Assembly (NCBI GenBank): GCA_030266015.1
Contig: JAJDHD010000006.1
Span: 1-64,000 of the forward strand
From: Christensenellaceae bacterium OttesenSCG-928-K19
GTDB lineage: Bacteria > Bacillota > Clostridia > Christensenellales > Christensenellaceae
DNA: 64,000 bases
Reading direction: 5' to 3'
This document shows positions 1 to 8,518 of this stretch, in pieces. Below the pieces are notes generated by a model. It had not been told where the DNA came from and searched no databases. It worked only from the letters and a program-made list of their open reading frames with translations. The position numbers and the translations under genes were made by a program. Every line of letters starts with the position of its first letter. Positions within the stretch are counted from its first letter, which is position 1.

Positions 1-21
1 AATATTGTTCTGAATTCTCAT
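1..21 (-). CDS. Flagellin, first seven codons only (runs off the left edge)
   Basis: Only the start of a leftward gene is present. The visible residues MRIQNNI match the usual flagellin N-terminus, which begins MRI-N-N followed by a helix. A strong GGAGG lies 8 bases upstream of the ATG at 21-19. A sigma-28-type promoter is found about 145 bases upstream, as expected for a hag/fliC gene. If correct, the product is the filament subunit secreted through the flagellar export apparatus and polymerised outside the cell. Seven codons are thin evidence; the call rests on the combination of N-terminus and promoter. Confidence 0.6.
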
Positions 22-164
22 TTTATAATCCTCCTTGATTTATTTTCGGCTTCTTGCCGTAAAATGAGATTAACTTCGTTTTGACCTTTTTCTTTCTAAA
101 CACCCTGCCAACGTCCCGGGATTGCATGGGTTTAGAACAGCGGCCAAATCCTCCGTTATATGCT

Positions 165-193
165 CTATCGGTATTCCTTTAGAAAAACTTTAG
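165..193 (-). promoter_or_regulatory. Sigma-28-type promoter of the flagellin gene, long leader
   Basis: On the minus strand CTAAAG (188-193) is followed after about 16 bases by ACCGATAG (165-172), close to the TAAA...GCCGATAA pattern of motility sigma factors. The leader that follows is about 140 bases. It contains an AACGGAGGATTTGG segment near 145-155 in addition to the real Shine-Dalgarno GGAGG at 29-33. Two GGA sites in a flagellin leader resemble the CsrA control known for hag in Bacillus; that is inference. The rest of 34-372 is AT-rich and I see no gene in it. Confidence 0.6.
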
Positions 194-372
194 CGTTTTT
201 TTAAATATTTTTTAATATTTTTTTCGCATTGTCTAAAAACCGCTTTGCAATGCTGTTTTTCACTAATTTTTTTCTAAAGCAACTCGCCGATAGCACAATC
301 TTTTCTTTTATAAACCACCCAGCTTTTCCCAAAACATATATAAGCACTTTTTTTCTTCAAAAATCTTTGCGC

Positions 373-404
373 AAAAAAGCCGCCTTCAATAAAAGAAAGC
401 GGCT
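373..404 (-). terminator. Rho-independent terminator after the dehydrogenase gene
   Basis: The minus strand reads AGCCGCTTTC, a short loop, then GAAGGCGGCT followed by TTTTTT. It lies just after the stop codon at 427 and ends the DeoR-regulator/dehydrogenase transcript. Confidence 0.8.
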
Positions 405-426
405 CTTTCAATCTTCTTATCTTCCC

Positions 427-1689
427 CTATGCGTCCAGCGGCTCAGCATTTGCAAGCAAATACTGCTCTGCCTCCAATGACCAAAGCCCATCGTTCCTAT
501 CGCAAATTTCCGCCAGCTTTGCAAACAGCGGATTGCTCTTTCCCTTTTCCGCAAAATCATCAATTGCCGTCAATGGCAGTTTAATATGGTTATAGATAAG
601 CTTTTTCCCGCCTGGAATATTGGGAAGGTTCAAAACAGATTCGGCCGCTGCATCTATCCCGCCTATGTGTGTAACCAGAATCGAAGGATCTATCTGCTTC
701 TTTGTGGACATCGACAGTCCTTCTAGCATATCATCCACATTGCCACCATTTGTCGCAACGATATGTGTAGAATAATAGTGAACATTATAAAAATTCATGC
801 TAGCAGAGAATTGTGTGTCAGAAGGCCCCGCAAAGAAGTTGAGGCATCCATCATACGCAAGCAACGCGTCTGCCTGTTCCACCACGCTTTTTACAGGCGC
901 AAATACAATGACATCATTAAACCCTTCCCCATTGGTATATTCCTTCAATGACGACACGGGGTCTTCCATGCCACCTGTATTTACATAAACAAGCTTAACC
1001 CCTTCTTTCGCTGCCATCTCAGGCGAAAGTAGCTTTGCCGCCCGAGCAAGCCTTTTATCATCAATATCAGTCACTACAAGCATGCCCGGTTTTTGCTTCC
1101 GGTGTATAATGTAATCTATAAAAGCAAGACCCATTGGGCCAACGCCGGCAAGAGCCGCCATGTTGCCGCCTTCCACAGGCTCCATCACATGTGTATATTC
1201 GCTTTTTATTGTGTGATAGCAAGAATGTGCCGCACCAATTACACAAGAAATTGGCTCTGTAAGCGCACCATAATAGAAAGCATCTCCTTCATATGGCAAC
1301 ACATAACCGCCTTCCACTACAAAACCGGGAACAATTCCATACGTTCCGTTGCCACCAATATTGGCGTAGCTGTATCCAATCGCTTCGTATGTTTCCTTCA
1401 TTGCCGTTTGAATAATAAAACGTTCCCCTGGCTTATATTTATTTTTCCACTTAGCGCCAACCTCTACAATCTCCCCGCAGAATTCATGGCCCACAATTGT
1501 CGGATTTTCCTTTACATTATCCGGAACCCGTCTGTGATCCTCGCCCAAAAGGGCAGCTTTATAGGACGACATGCAAATGCTGTCCACCACCATCTTGACC
1601 AGCAGTTCATCGTCTTTCAGGGGGGGCAGCTCGAATGTCTCCACCCGCAAATCCTTTTTTCCATAAATCCGTAATGCCGTTGTTTTCAT
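427..1689 (-). CDS. Zinc-type sorbitol/sorbose-1-phosphate dehydrogenase-like oxidoreductase
   Basis: A 420-residue cytoplasmic medium-chain dehydrogenase. The GroES-like half has the conserved GHEFCGEIVEVG stretch around residues 67-78. The nucleotide-binding half has a glycine-rich turn, AALAGVGPMGL, near 178-188. The length and the long insert before the Rossmann fold resemble the sorbose-1-phosphate reductase branch rather than ordinary alcohol dehydrogenases. It likely oxidises or reduces a sugar (phosphate) or polyol with NAD(P). It follows a DeoR regulator by 16 bases and shares its transcript, which supports sugar-responsive control. AAGGAGG precedes the ATG. The exact substrate cannot be read from sequence, and no transport genes for it are nearby. 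Confidence 0.82.
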   Translation of the reverse strand: MKTTALRIYGKKDLRVETFELPPLKDDELLVKMVVDSICMSSYKAALLGEDHRRVPDNVKENPTIVGHEFCGEIVEVGAKWKNKYKPGERFIIQTAMKETYEAIGYSYANIGGNGTYGIVPGFVVEGGYVLPYEGDAFYYGALTEPISCVIGAAHSCYHTIKSEYTHVMEPVEGGNMAALAGVGPMGLAFIDYIIHRKQKPGMLVVTDIDDKRLARAAKLLSPEMAAKEGVKLVYVNTGGMEDPVSSLKEYTNGEGFNDVIVFAPVKSVVEQADALLAYDGCLNFFAGPSDTQFSASMNFYNVHYYSTHIVATNGGNVDDMLEGLSMSTKKQIDPSILVTHIGGIDAAAESVLNLPNIPGGKKLIYNHIKLPLTAIDDFAEKGKSNPLFAKLAEICDRNDGLWSLEAEQYLLANAEPLDA

Positions 1690-1705
1690 TCGTTGCCTCC
1701 TTAAT

Positions 1706-2464
1706 TTATATCAATTGTACATTTTTACGCGCAGCTTCGCGCACAATCTCTTCCTCAAGTTCATCATCTGATACAAGAATATCAATATCTTCCATCCGGG
1801 CAAATGTAAATGGCATAATTTTATCCACTTTTTTGCTGTCCATCAGAATAATTTTTCGCCGCGCACGGCTTATCACTTCTTTTTTTATTTCACATTCGGT
1901 ATATGTGCCACTTGTAAAGCCATTTTCCATAGAAAATCCACTGGACGCCATAAATGCAACGTCAATATTTACTTCCCGTATAAACGCGCAGGAATTCACA
2001 CCTGATACGGAAATTGTATTCCTGTTCACCTGCCCGCCAACCAGTGTCACGCTTGGTTTTTGCTTTTTTATCAGCTCCATTGCAATGTTCACGCCAGATG
2101 TCATGATAGAAAGATATTCATCTTCCATTTCCCGTGTAAAAAGCATCATCGTAGTGCCGCTGTCTATATAGATGGAACGTCCACGCTCAATAAACTGCTG
2201 TGCCTTTTTGGCAATTGCAAATTTTTGCGCAACATTCTCCAAGGTTCGCTCAGAATAAATATCTTCCGCCGCAATCGATAGTCTGCTCATTGCAACTGCC
2301 CCACCACGCGTGCGTCTCACAAACCCGTTATCCTCCAGATATTTCAAATCACGCCGCAGCGTCATACTTGAACAATCCGGAAAGCTTTTCTCGAGATCCT
2401 TCAGCTTTACTTCACCGCGCGCACGCAGCAAATCCTTTATTCCCTCTCGTCTTTCTGTCTTCAT
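1706..2464 (-). CDS. DeoR-family transcriptional regulator
   Basis: The protein has 252 residues, normal for the family. The N-terminal helix-turn-helix covers about residues 1-57 and includes the signature LKDLEKSFPDCSSMTLRRDL. The C-terminal DeoR sensor domain, an isomerase-like fold that binds sugar phosphates, follows with IYIDSGTTMMLF near 98-109. It sits 16 bases ahead of the dehydrogenase gene, so it very likely controls that gene and itself. A perfect inverted repeat (TTGTAA-TGT-TTACAA) overlaps its own promoter and is the best operator candidate. Confidence 0.9.
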   Translation of the reverse strand: MKTERREGIKDLLRARGEVKLKDLEKSFPDCSSMTLRRDLKYLEDNGFVRRTRGGAVAMSRLSIAAEDIYSERTLENVAQKFAIAKKAQQFIERGRSIYIDSGTTMMLFTREMEDEYLSIMTSGVNIAMELIKKQKPSVTLVGGQVNRNTISVSGVNSCAFIREVNIDVAFMASSGFSMENGFTSGTYTECEIKKEVISRARRKIILMDSKKVDKIMPFTFARMEDIDILVSDDELEEEIVREAARKNVQLI

Positions 2465-2497
2465 AGTGGCCCCTCATTTTCCTATGGTTTCTATCAT

Positions 2498-2526
2498 ATC
2501 ATATCATTCTTTTGTAATGTTTACAA
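2498..2526 (-). promoter_or_regulatory. Promoter of the deoR-dehydrogenase transcript with overlapping inverted repeat
   Basis: On the minus strand TTGTAA (2521-2526) is followed by a 17-base spacer and TATGAT (2498-2503). The -35 box is half of a perfect inverted repeat, TTGTAA-TGT-TTACAA, at 2512-2526, so a bound repressor would block the polymerase. Autorepression by the DeoR protein is inferred. Confidence 0.65.
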
Positions 2527-2596
2527 CAATATTTTTAACAATTAATGTTCGTTTCTATCACGTGTTGTCTTCTTTTTAACAATATGGTTTTTTGAA

Positions 2597-2625
2597 TTGA
2601 CATCACGTGAACACTATAATAATAT
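2597..2625 (+). promoter_or_regulatory. Promoter of the padR-like gene with repeated CACGTG sites
   Basis: TTGACA (2597-2602), a 17-base spacer and TAATAT (2620-2625) make a good housekeeping promoter. The spacer holds the palindrome TCACGTGA (2603-2610), and a second TCACGTGT lies at 2558-2565, 45 bases upstream. The pair may be operator sites, possibly for the PadR protein itself. Confidence 0.6.
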
Positions 2626-2671
2626 AATAATGTAGTAAATAGTAAATAACCGTGAAAGAGAATGGGTATGT

Positions 2672-3280
2672 ATGATCTCTAAAATCAATATCATTCTGCT
2701 TGGCATTATCAACGAAAATCCAATGAACCCATATGAGATGACCAAATACATCCAGGACCTTGAATTACGCTCCTGGCTTCCCATTTCCGATTCTTCCATT
2801 TATACCGCTGTAAAAACAATGAATCAAAGGGAGCTGATCACCGGCGAAACAATGCGCGCCGGCAACATGCCCGAGAAAACTGTTTATTCCATTACACCAC
2901 ACGGTAAGCGACAGTTCATTAACGCATTGGAATCCATACTGGTCAGCACCCACATTGACTATATATCCATGACAATCGTCCTGCTGTTCATTCATTGTCT
3001 GCAAGAAAAGCGCTGTCGGGAGTTGCTGGAAAAAAGGCTGCATATATTGCGGTCTGAGCGCACGAGAGTAGAAAATCAAAAAAACAGGATAAAGCGCTCT
3101 GATATGGGACTCTCTATGTTAACCGCGCAGGAACGTATTATCAAATTGCTGGAATTGGAAATCGATACAACACTCGATCTCATATATTATATATCCACAC
3201 CTGAATTTTCAAAAAAACTGATGAACGAGAATCTTTCTTCCATTTACACGGAATTAGCAAAACACAATTCCCCACGTTAA
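2672..3280 (+). CDS. PadR-family transcriptional regulator
   Basis: A 202-residue protein. The N-terminal PadR winged helix covers about residues 1-85: the segment NPYEMTKYIQDLELRSWLPI is followed by SSIYTAVKTMNQRELI. The C-terminal half is a mostly helical dimerisation region with VSTHIDY and LLEKRLHILRSERTRV. Such proteins usually repress efflux or membrane-stress genes in response to small molecules. No candidate target lies next to it; the gene stands alone and converges on holA with a 14-base gap. The start is the ATG at 2672, preceded by AAAGAGAATGGG. Confidence 0.85.
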   Translation: MISKINIILLGIINENPMNPYEMTKYIQDLELRSWLPISDSSIYTAVKTMNQRELITGETMRAGNMPEKTVYSITPHGKRQFINALESILVSTHIDYISMTIVLLFIHCLQEKRCRELLEKRLHILRSERTRVENQKNRIKRSDMGLSMLTAQERIIKLLELEIDTTLDLIYYISTPEFSKKLMNENLSSIYTELAKHNSPR

Positions 3281-3294
3281 GCCGCATTGATATT

Positions 3295-4296
3295 TTATCT
3301 GTTATAGATTCCGACCAAAAGCGCAAATAAATCGGTTTGCAACACAACGCCGCCTTGCTTTGCGTCAAAATCAATCTGTCCTAATCTGTAAATGCTATGG
3401 CGAAGCTTTTGAGCGCTGAAAGACTTGCAGTTTCCTATCGCCCTCTTTGCAGACCACTCTTTCGCCCCCGTTTCTTCCATAATATGCATAATTGTCTTTC
3501 TTTCGGAAAAACCCGCATCCTTACAAGCACGCGCCACCAGCATTTGTTTAAAATTACCTGCCAACAGCGAAATGAGGCTAACCGGGTTTGGCTCTTCCTC
3601 CAGTAGCCTGTCAATGAGAACCTTTGCCGCCGCTTCGTTGCGGGAGCAAAAATTATCATGTATTTTAAACACATTATACTCCAGAGATTTTGACACATAC
3701 TTTTCAATATCCTGTTGCGTAATATTTCCCTTGCTCACCGCGGCAAGCTTTTCAACCTCATTGATCACCACCTGCAAATCTCCGCCGCATAGCTCCCCCA
3801 GCAAGCGCGCATTCTTCTCCGTGATCATCAGATTTCTTTGCGAAACTTCACCCGTCACAAAATCCGCCAGTTGCTTTTCGTTCAAAGGAGCACAATCCAC
3901 CACCATGCCCTGCTGCTCGATTTTTTTATAAAACTTTTTCCTTTTGTCCAGCTTTCCCTTTATACCTATCACCAGGTAATTGCCGGGCGGCATAACAGCA
4001 GCATCCAGTGATCCCGTATACTCTGCAGCGCAGGCCGACGAAAGTATATCCGTATTTCGAATCACAATCACCCTCTTGTCGCTCATAAAGGGCAAGGTTT
4101 CCATAGCACGGGCAACATCCCCCGCATCCGGCCTTTCTTCGAAATACGACACATTAAGCTCTGGCGTTTGCACATCCAAAAGATCAACCGCTTGCCGCAC
4201 GCCTGCTGCTTTCAAAAATTCATCCTCTCCATAAAATAGGATATATTGCTTAGCCTGTCCATCTTTTAATTGCGCTATCGCTTGCTGATACTGCAT
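3295..4296 (-). CDS. holA: DNA polymerase III delta subunit
   Basis: The 333-residue protein matches the clamp-loader delta subunit that opens the sliding clamp during replication. It shows the early segment YILFYGEDEFLKAAGVRQAV, the AAA-like region with PPGNYLVIGIKGKLDKRKKFYK, and the C-terminal helical bundle ending in DFDAKQGGVVLQTDLFALLVGI. It lacks functional Walker motifs, as expected for delta. It is 8 bases downstream of comEC in the same direction, the usual comEC-holA order in Bacillota. GAGG precedes the ATG. Confidence 0.93.
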   Translation of the reverse strand: MQYQQAIAQLKDGQAKQYILFYGEDEFLKAAGVRQAVDLLDVQTPELNVSYFEERPDAGDVARAMETLPFMSDKRVIVIRNTDILSSACAAEYTGSLDAAVMPPGNYLVIGIKGKLDKRKKFYKKIEQQGMVVDCAPLNEKQLADFVTGEVSQRNLMITEKNARLLGELCGGDLQVVINEVEKLAAVSKGNITQQDIEKYVSKSLEYNVFKIHDNFCSRNEAAAKVLIDRLLEEEPNPVSLISLLAGNFKQMLVARACKDAGFSERKTIMHIMEETGAKEWSAKRAIGNCKSFSAQKLRHSIYRLGQIDFDAKQGGVVLQTDLFALLVGIYNR

Positions 4297-4303
4297 AAAT
4301 TCC

Positions 4304-6529
4304 TCACTTCATCATCCTCACCGTCATTTCGTTATCTGTGTCCCACATAAATATCAATGCTCCGCTTTGCGCAGTCTGGCACACTTCGATTTCGTTTGCG
4401 GCAATCAACCTTAATACCTGCGGTTCGGGCAGCCCTTTTGCATTTTCTTTTTTCACGGATACTGCAACTACATCCGGGTTTGTCCTGTCTAATACACGTT
4501 GTGTCACACTGTCCGCAGTTCCACCTTTTGCAATTTTTAACATGTCAACCACAGGAAGCGCCGATTCTTCCAAAACATCTGCTTTTGTCTGTGCCAACAA
4601 GCAAACAGGCCTCCCGTCCAAGCTGACTACCACGGAATAATTCTTGCCATCCGTGCACAAAAACTCCAGCGCAACACCGCCGCCTAAATCAATTCTATCA
4701 TATAATCCATAGGTTTGTATTCTTATTTCACCGTCCCATTTTTTTGGTATGTAATTTCGCGGCACTTTCAGCAGATCAACCTGCCCGGATTTCACAAGCG
4801 TTCCAAGGTTGTTTGTCCTGTCATTTGTGATAATCGCCATATCATAGCTCAAATGGTTGTTTTCCGTGTAAGCCTCCACTTGGGAGCGTTGCAGGTTCCC
4901 GCCATTGTCTATCAGGTAATCTCCTTCTTGTGTACGGATATGGATTGCGTCACCCGTCCCCACGTCAAGCATTGTGATCTCCAGAACGTTTTTGTTTACG
5001 GCAACAGACAGACCTGCACCCAAAATAAGAATACCGGCAACCACCGCCACTAATACAGCTTTCCACTTTTTTCTGATCAAAAGATAATCCGAGCAAATAA
5101 AAATCAGGCCAAACGCCAGCAGCCCTCCCCATACCGGAAAGCCTTCCACCGTTATGTAACCAATCTGTTCTTGCGCTAAAATAGTATTAGCCTGCAGAAG
5201 CAACGTCAACGCAAGCTGCGGAACAACGGCCAGAATTGCAGCAAACGGAGGAAAAAAAGAAAAAACAGAAAAGAACAGGCACATCACAACGGCAACCGAC
5301 GCAAGTGGGATCGCATAAAAATTCGCCAGCGGTGCGATGATCGATATACTGCCAAAATAATAAGCTGTTAGAGGCATCACTGCCGCACTCGCAACACATG
5401 ATACAAAGAACAATGAAGAAAACGTATTTGAAAACTTTATTTTGTCCAGCCATCGGTTGATTGCCGGCATCAGGCACAATAATGCAAAAACAACACTATA
5501 AGACAACAACAAACCCGGCATGAAAAGCAACGGCGTGCCAAAGATACTCAATGTCATCAGCAAGGCAATGCAAAGAAATGTCAACGTGTCCCGCCCTTTA
5601 AACCGCCACCGTCCTACCAACATCATAGCCGTCATAATCACAGCACGCACCACAGATGGTGCAAGTCCCGTCAAAAGTGCATAAAAGGCCAATAGTGCCA
5701 GCACAAGGATAAAACGAAGGTTCCGGGCTACTTTAAGCTTTTTCAGCAAAAACAAAAGCACGCCCGCAATAATCGTAATATGCAAACCGGAAATTGCAAG
5801 CACATGGGATATCCCTGTTTGGGAAAACTCATCCCTTACTTCATCCGGCATTTCCCCTTTTACTCCCAAAAACATTGCTTTTGCAAGCGGTGCCGTCTCT
5901 TCTGTAAAATAGCGATCAAATTGGCCGGACAACGATTCCCTTAACGAGAGCAGTGCGCCATACATCCCCGGGTCATTCCCCAAAAGCTCTACTTCATAGC
6001 CAAAAAAAGACAAGCCTACCCCTTTGGAGGCTAAATACATCCTCTCATCTAATGCGCCAGGATTGCGCGCTTCCGATGGAATATTGATTTTGCTATGAAA
6101 ACGGATACGGTCTCCATATTCCAGCGGTTCTTGTGAATACAAGAAGGCCCGTTTATCAAATTTTATTTTTGTTTGCCTTTCATCATCAGCCAGCCGAACA
6201 TCTGAAATTGTATAACAATTATATTCCCCCTGTTGAACATCGGTAACCCGGCCTTCTATGCGATATTCCACACTGGTATCAATCCCGCTGTAATCAACAT
6301 TGTATTGTGCACAAAAAAGAACCGCGCCCACACAAAAAACTGCCGCATAGAGCAATGGCAGTACGATTTTTTGCCCCACGCAAAGCAACACGAAAAACAG
6401 GCAGGTGCATATTGTCATCACAAAAAGCATACCTTCAAAAGGCAATTCAAGATAATATGCCAGCGCAATCCCCGCCACAAAGAAAAAAGTTGCAAACGCA
6501 ACCGGACGTTCGTTTAAGATACCCCTCAA
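4304..6529 (-). CDS. comEC: ComEC/Rec2 DNA-uptake channel with degenerate metallo-hydrolase domain
   Basis: A 741-residue membrane protein. The N-terminus has several membrane segments and an OB-like domain (about 1-200). The central competence domain (about 215-490) includes GISHVLAISGLHITIIAGVLL and GLAPSVVRAVIMTAMMLVGRW, which mark the transmembrane DNA channel. The C-terminal beta-lactamase-like domain starts at ITMLDVGTGDAIHI and keeps LIDNGG. However, where family members carry SHxDxDHxGG it reads TNDRTNNLGTL, so the metal-binding histidines and aspartates are missing. The channel may be intact while nuclease activity is doubtful. It sits between the ECF component and holA; no other competence gene is in the window. 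Confidence 0.9.
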   Translation of the reverse strand: MRGILNERPVAFATFFFVAGIALAYYLELPFEGMLFVMTICTCLFFVLLCVGQKIVLPLLYAAVFCVGAVLFCAQYNVDYSGIDTSVEYRIEGRVTDVQQGEYNCYTISDVRLADDERQTKIKFDKRAFLYSQEPLEYGDRIRFHSKINIPSEARNPGALDERMYLASKGVGLSFFGYEVELLGNDPGMYGALLSLRESLSGQFDRYFTEETAPLAKAMFLGVKGEMPDEVRDEFSQTGISHVLAISGLHITIIAGVLLFLLKKLKVARNLRFILVLALLAFYALLTGLAPSVVRAVIMTAMMLVGRWRFKGRDTLTFLCIALLMTLSIFGTPLLFMPGLLLSYSVVFALLCLMPAINRWLDKIKFSNTFSSLFFVSCVASAAVMPLTAYYFGSISIIAPLANFYAIPLASVAVVMCLFFSVFSFFPPFAAILAVVPQLALTLLLQANTILAQEQIGYITVEGFPVWGGLLAFGLIFICSDYLLIRKKWKAVLVAVVAGILILGAGLSVAVNKNVLEITMLDVGTGDAIHIRTQEGDYLIDNGGNLQRSQVEAYTENNHLSYDMAIITNDRTNNLGTLVKSGQVDLLKVPRNYIPKKWDGEIRIQTYGLYDRIDLGGGVALEFLCTDGKNYSVVVSLDGRPVCLLAQTKADVLEESALPVVDMLKIAKGGTADSVTQRVLDRTNPDVVAVSVKKENAKGLPEPQVLRLIAANEIEVCQTAQSGALIFMWDTDNEMTVRMMK

Positions 6530-6537
6530 TTTGCGAA

Positions 6538-7062
6538 TTACCCTTTCACACCACGAAAATCAAAGTACCGTGCAATCTGGCGTGTCGCTCCATATATTGC
6601 CGCTGCCGCAGCAACACCAATCCCCCACTGCAAAAGATTAAACGGCACCGACGCTATCATGTAAGAAAACCCAAACATAAAGAATTCAAACAGCCCATAC
6701 CCCAACACCATAATGCCGCCGGCAGCCGCACACGCTACAACATACCTGCCAAAAGCTTGCTTTCCAGTTACTTTGCCAACCACAAGACCCATCAAGCCTT
6801 TAATGATTAGAGTAGGCACCGCATACACGACTGCTCCGCCCGCAACATCGGCAAGACCACTCCCTATGGCGGCAGCCAGTGCTGCAAGTGGGCCGCCCAA
6901 TAAATAGGCGCACATATAAATAATAACGTCACCCAGATTAAAATAAGCGTGTCCAATCCCCACTGGAATTTTTACAAGCCATGTGACAACAAATATCAAG
7001 GCCGCCATTACCGCTGCCATTGTAATTTTTTTTGTAGTATAAGATGAACGATGTCCTTCCAT
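6538..7062 (-). CDS. ECF transporter S component (vitamin-type substrate binder)
   Basis: A 174-residue, strongly hydrophobic protein with five or six membrane segments. The motif GHAYFNLGDVIIYMCAYLLG and the conserved ALAAAIGSGLADVAGG stretch are typical of small S components of energy-coupling factor transporters of the hydroxymethylpyrimidine/thiamine/riboflavin-like group. It would bind one vitamin or precursor and share an EcfAAT module encoded elsewhere. It lies 8 bases before comEC and may be co-transcribed with the GerMN genes. No riboswitch precedes it, so the substrate stays open. Confidence 0.82.
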   Translation of the reverse strand: MEGHRSSYTTKKITMAAVMAALIFVVTWLVKIPVGIGHAYFNLGDVIIYMCAYLLGGPLAALAAAIGSGLADVAGGAVVYAVPTLIIKGLMGLVVGKVTGKQAFGRYVVACAAAGGIMVLGYGLFEFFMFGFSYMIASVPFNLLQWGIGVAAAAAIYGATRQIARYFDFRGVKG

Positions 7063-7084
7063 TCTGCCCTCCTCGCTCCGTATA

Positions 7085-8509
7085 TCAGGAATATCTGATA
7101 ATTCCTGGATTTTTTATGACTGGATCAATAATACTAATTTTACCGTCCCCCAAATATTCTACGCGTTCACCTTCCACTAGAAATTGGACGCGCCTGATTC
7201 CTTCAATGGAGGTCAAGGTATTTACAATAGAAAAAAGCATAATAAATTCCATATCCTCCGATACCGATTGCATCACTTCATCCACTGTTTTGTCAAAATC
7301 AACCACCACAGTATCATTGGCAATATAGACTTCCTTTACATTTTCCAGGCTAATCCCCATCGGAATCGTCGATTCCACCCGGCTATCGGTATCCGCACCA
7401 GACGGTCCACGCATCAATTCACCCAACACCACCCTGGGAACATAAGCTTTGTCCTGCTCTATAATACGATCTACCCCCATCAGGATTGAAGGTGTGGTAC
7501 TGCTTTGCAGATAAAGCAGTATATTAGAGCCCAGCAATTCTTCATAATCAGACATACTGTGGATGACGTCGCCGCCCGCCCTGCCGTTTACTAATATTTC
7601 GATCCCTGTCGTATTTGGCATAAAGCTACAAATCGTATAAGTCAGCGCCGCAACCGCCAGTTTGTTACTGTCAATAAACTTTTGTGAACCCAAAAACGGT
7701 TCCATGTTAAAATTCAATTTCACAATATCATTGCCATTCGTCGTTTCCTCTATCTCATACCCAAGCAGCTTTAGCGTACTCTCCACAACAGGCTGGTGAT
7801 TGTAAGCATCCACCGGCCCTTTAATCAGTTCTTCCACTAAAACGGTAATGTAATCCTCATTACCAGAAAACGCAAGTCGGCGCGCCTCTGGCAGAAGGAA
7901 TGTTTCGGATGCATCCAAAAAATAGAGCACCGCCTGCATAGTGGGATTCTTCGCCTGAGTTTTTTGTTGCAGCAGATTAAGCTGCTCAGCAAGGTCTTCA
8001 TTTGATTTTTGAAACGCGCCCGTTGGCATATTCTGGTAGCCAAACTGCGTCCCGTTGATAAATATATTTACATATGTTTTGCCCGTATAATCTGATAACG
8101 TTGCTGAAAGCGCAAATTTTAGGTTAATCACATCCGATTCCCTGCGCGTCCCTTCTTTGTCCAAATAAACATTGACCACATCTGATAACAACTCAATTCT
8201 ATTCAACTGATATCCTTCCGCCACAGGCGTAAGTGATGCTGTTTGCGGGCCGTCAATCAGCGCTTGTACCACATATTTTTCCCGCATCTCATTTTGCGGG
8301 ACGTTTATTTCACGGGTCTCTGCTTCCAGCTTTGTTCCTGCCTCATTTAAGAAATACAATACCGGATTGACAGTAATGGACGGCTCAAGGTCCACCTCCT
8401 GCATCAACAATCCCTGCTCATATTCTGTTGTTGGCGTGCTCCGCTGCCATGTACTGCATGCTGTTAAAAGCATTAATACTGGCAAAAGAAGACAAATCAG
8501 CTTTTTCAT
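7085..8509 (-). CDS. Lipoprotein with two GerMN domains
   Basis: A protein of about 474 residues starting at the ATG at 8509 (AAAAGGTGAG upstream; an in-frame GTG lies two codons earlier). A lipoprotein signal LICLLLPVLMLLTAC gives a predicted lipidated cysteine. Two GerMN (sporulation/germination) domains follow, about residues 55-175 and 335-450. Each contains the repeated pattern of a VxVYLD or VVVDFDKTVDEV strand and a long helix with VNTLTSIEGIRRVQFLVEGE. It is the second of two tandem GerMN genes behind a histidine kinase. The same gene order occurs in actinobacterial mtrA-mtrB-lpqB, where LpqB (GerMN) tunes the kinase; a similar role here is inference. Confidence 0.83.
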   Translation of the reverse strand: MKKLICLLLPVLMLLTACSTWQRSTPTTEYEQGLLMQEVDLEPSITVNPVLYFLNEAGTKLEAETREINVPQNEMREKYVVQALIDGPQTASLTPVAEGYQLNRIELLSDVVNVYLDKEGTRRESDVINLKFALSATLSDYTGKTYVNIFINGTQFGYQNMPTGAFQKSNEDLAEQLNLLQQKTQAKNPTMQAVLYFLDASETFLLPEARRLAFSGNEDYITVLVEELIKGPVDAYNHQPVVESTLKLLGYEIEETTNGNDIVKLNFNMEPFLGSQKFIDSNKLAVAALTYTICSFMPNTTGIEILVNGRAGGDVIHSMSDYEELLGSNILLYLQSSTTPSILMGVDRIIEQDKAYVPRVVLGELMRGPSGADTDSRVESTIPMGISLENVKEVYIANDTVVVDFDKTVDEVMQSVSEDMEFIMLFSIVNTLTSIEGIRRVQFLVEGERVEYLGDGKISIIDPVIKNPGIIRYS

Positions 8510-8518
8510 TCTCACCTT

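Noticed and set aside
1093-1674. Open frame of 193 codons opposite the dehydrogenase gene
   Set aside because: Shadow of the well-supported minus-strand dehydrogenase; no start signals.
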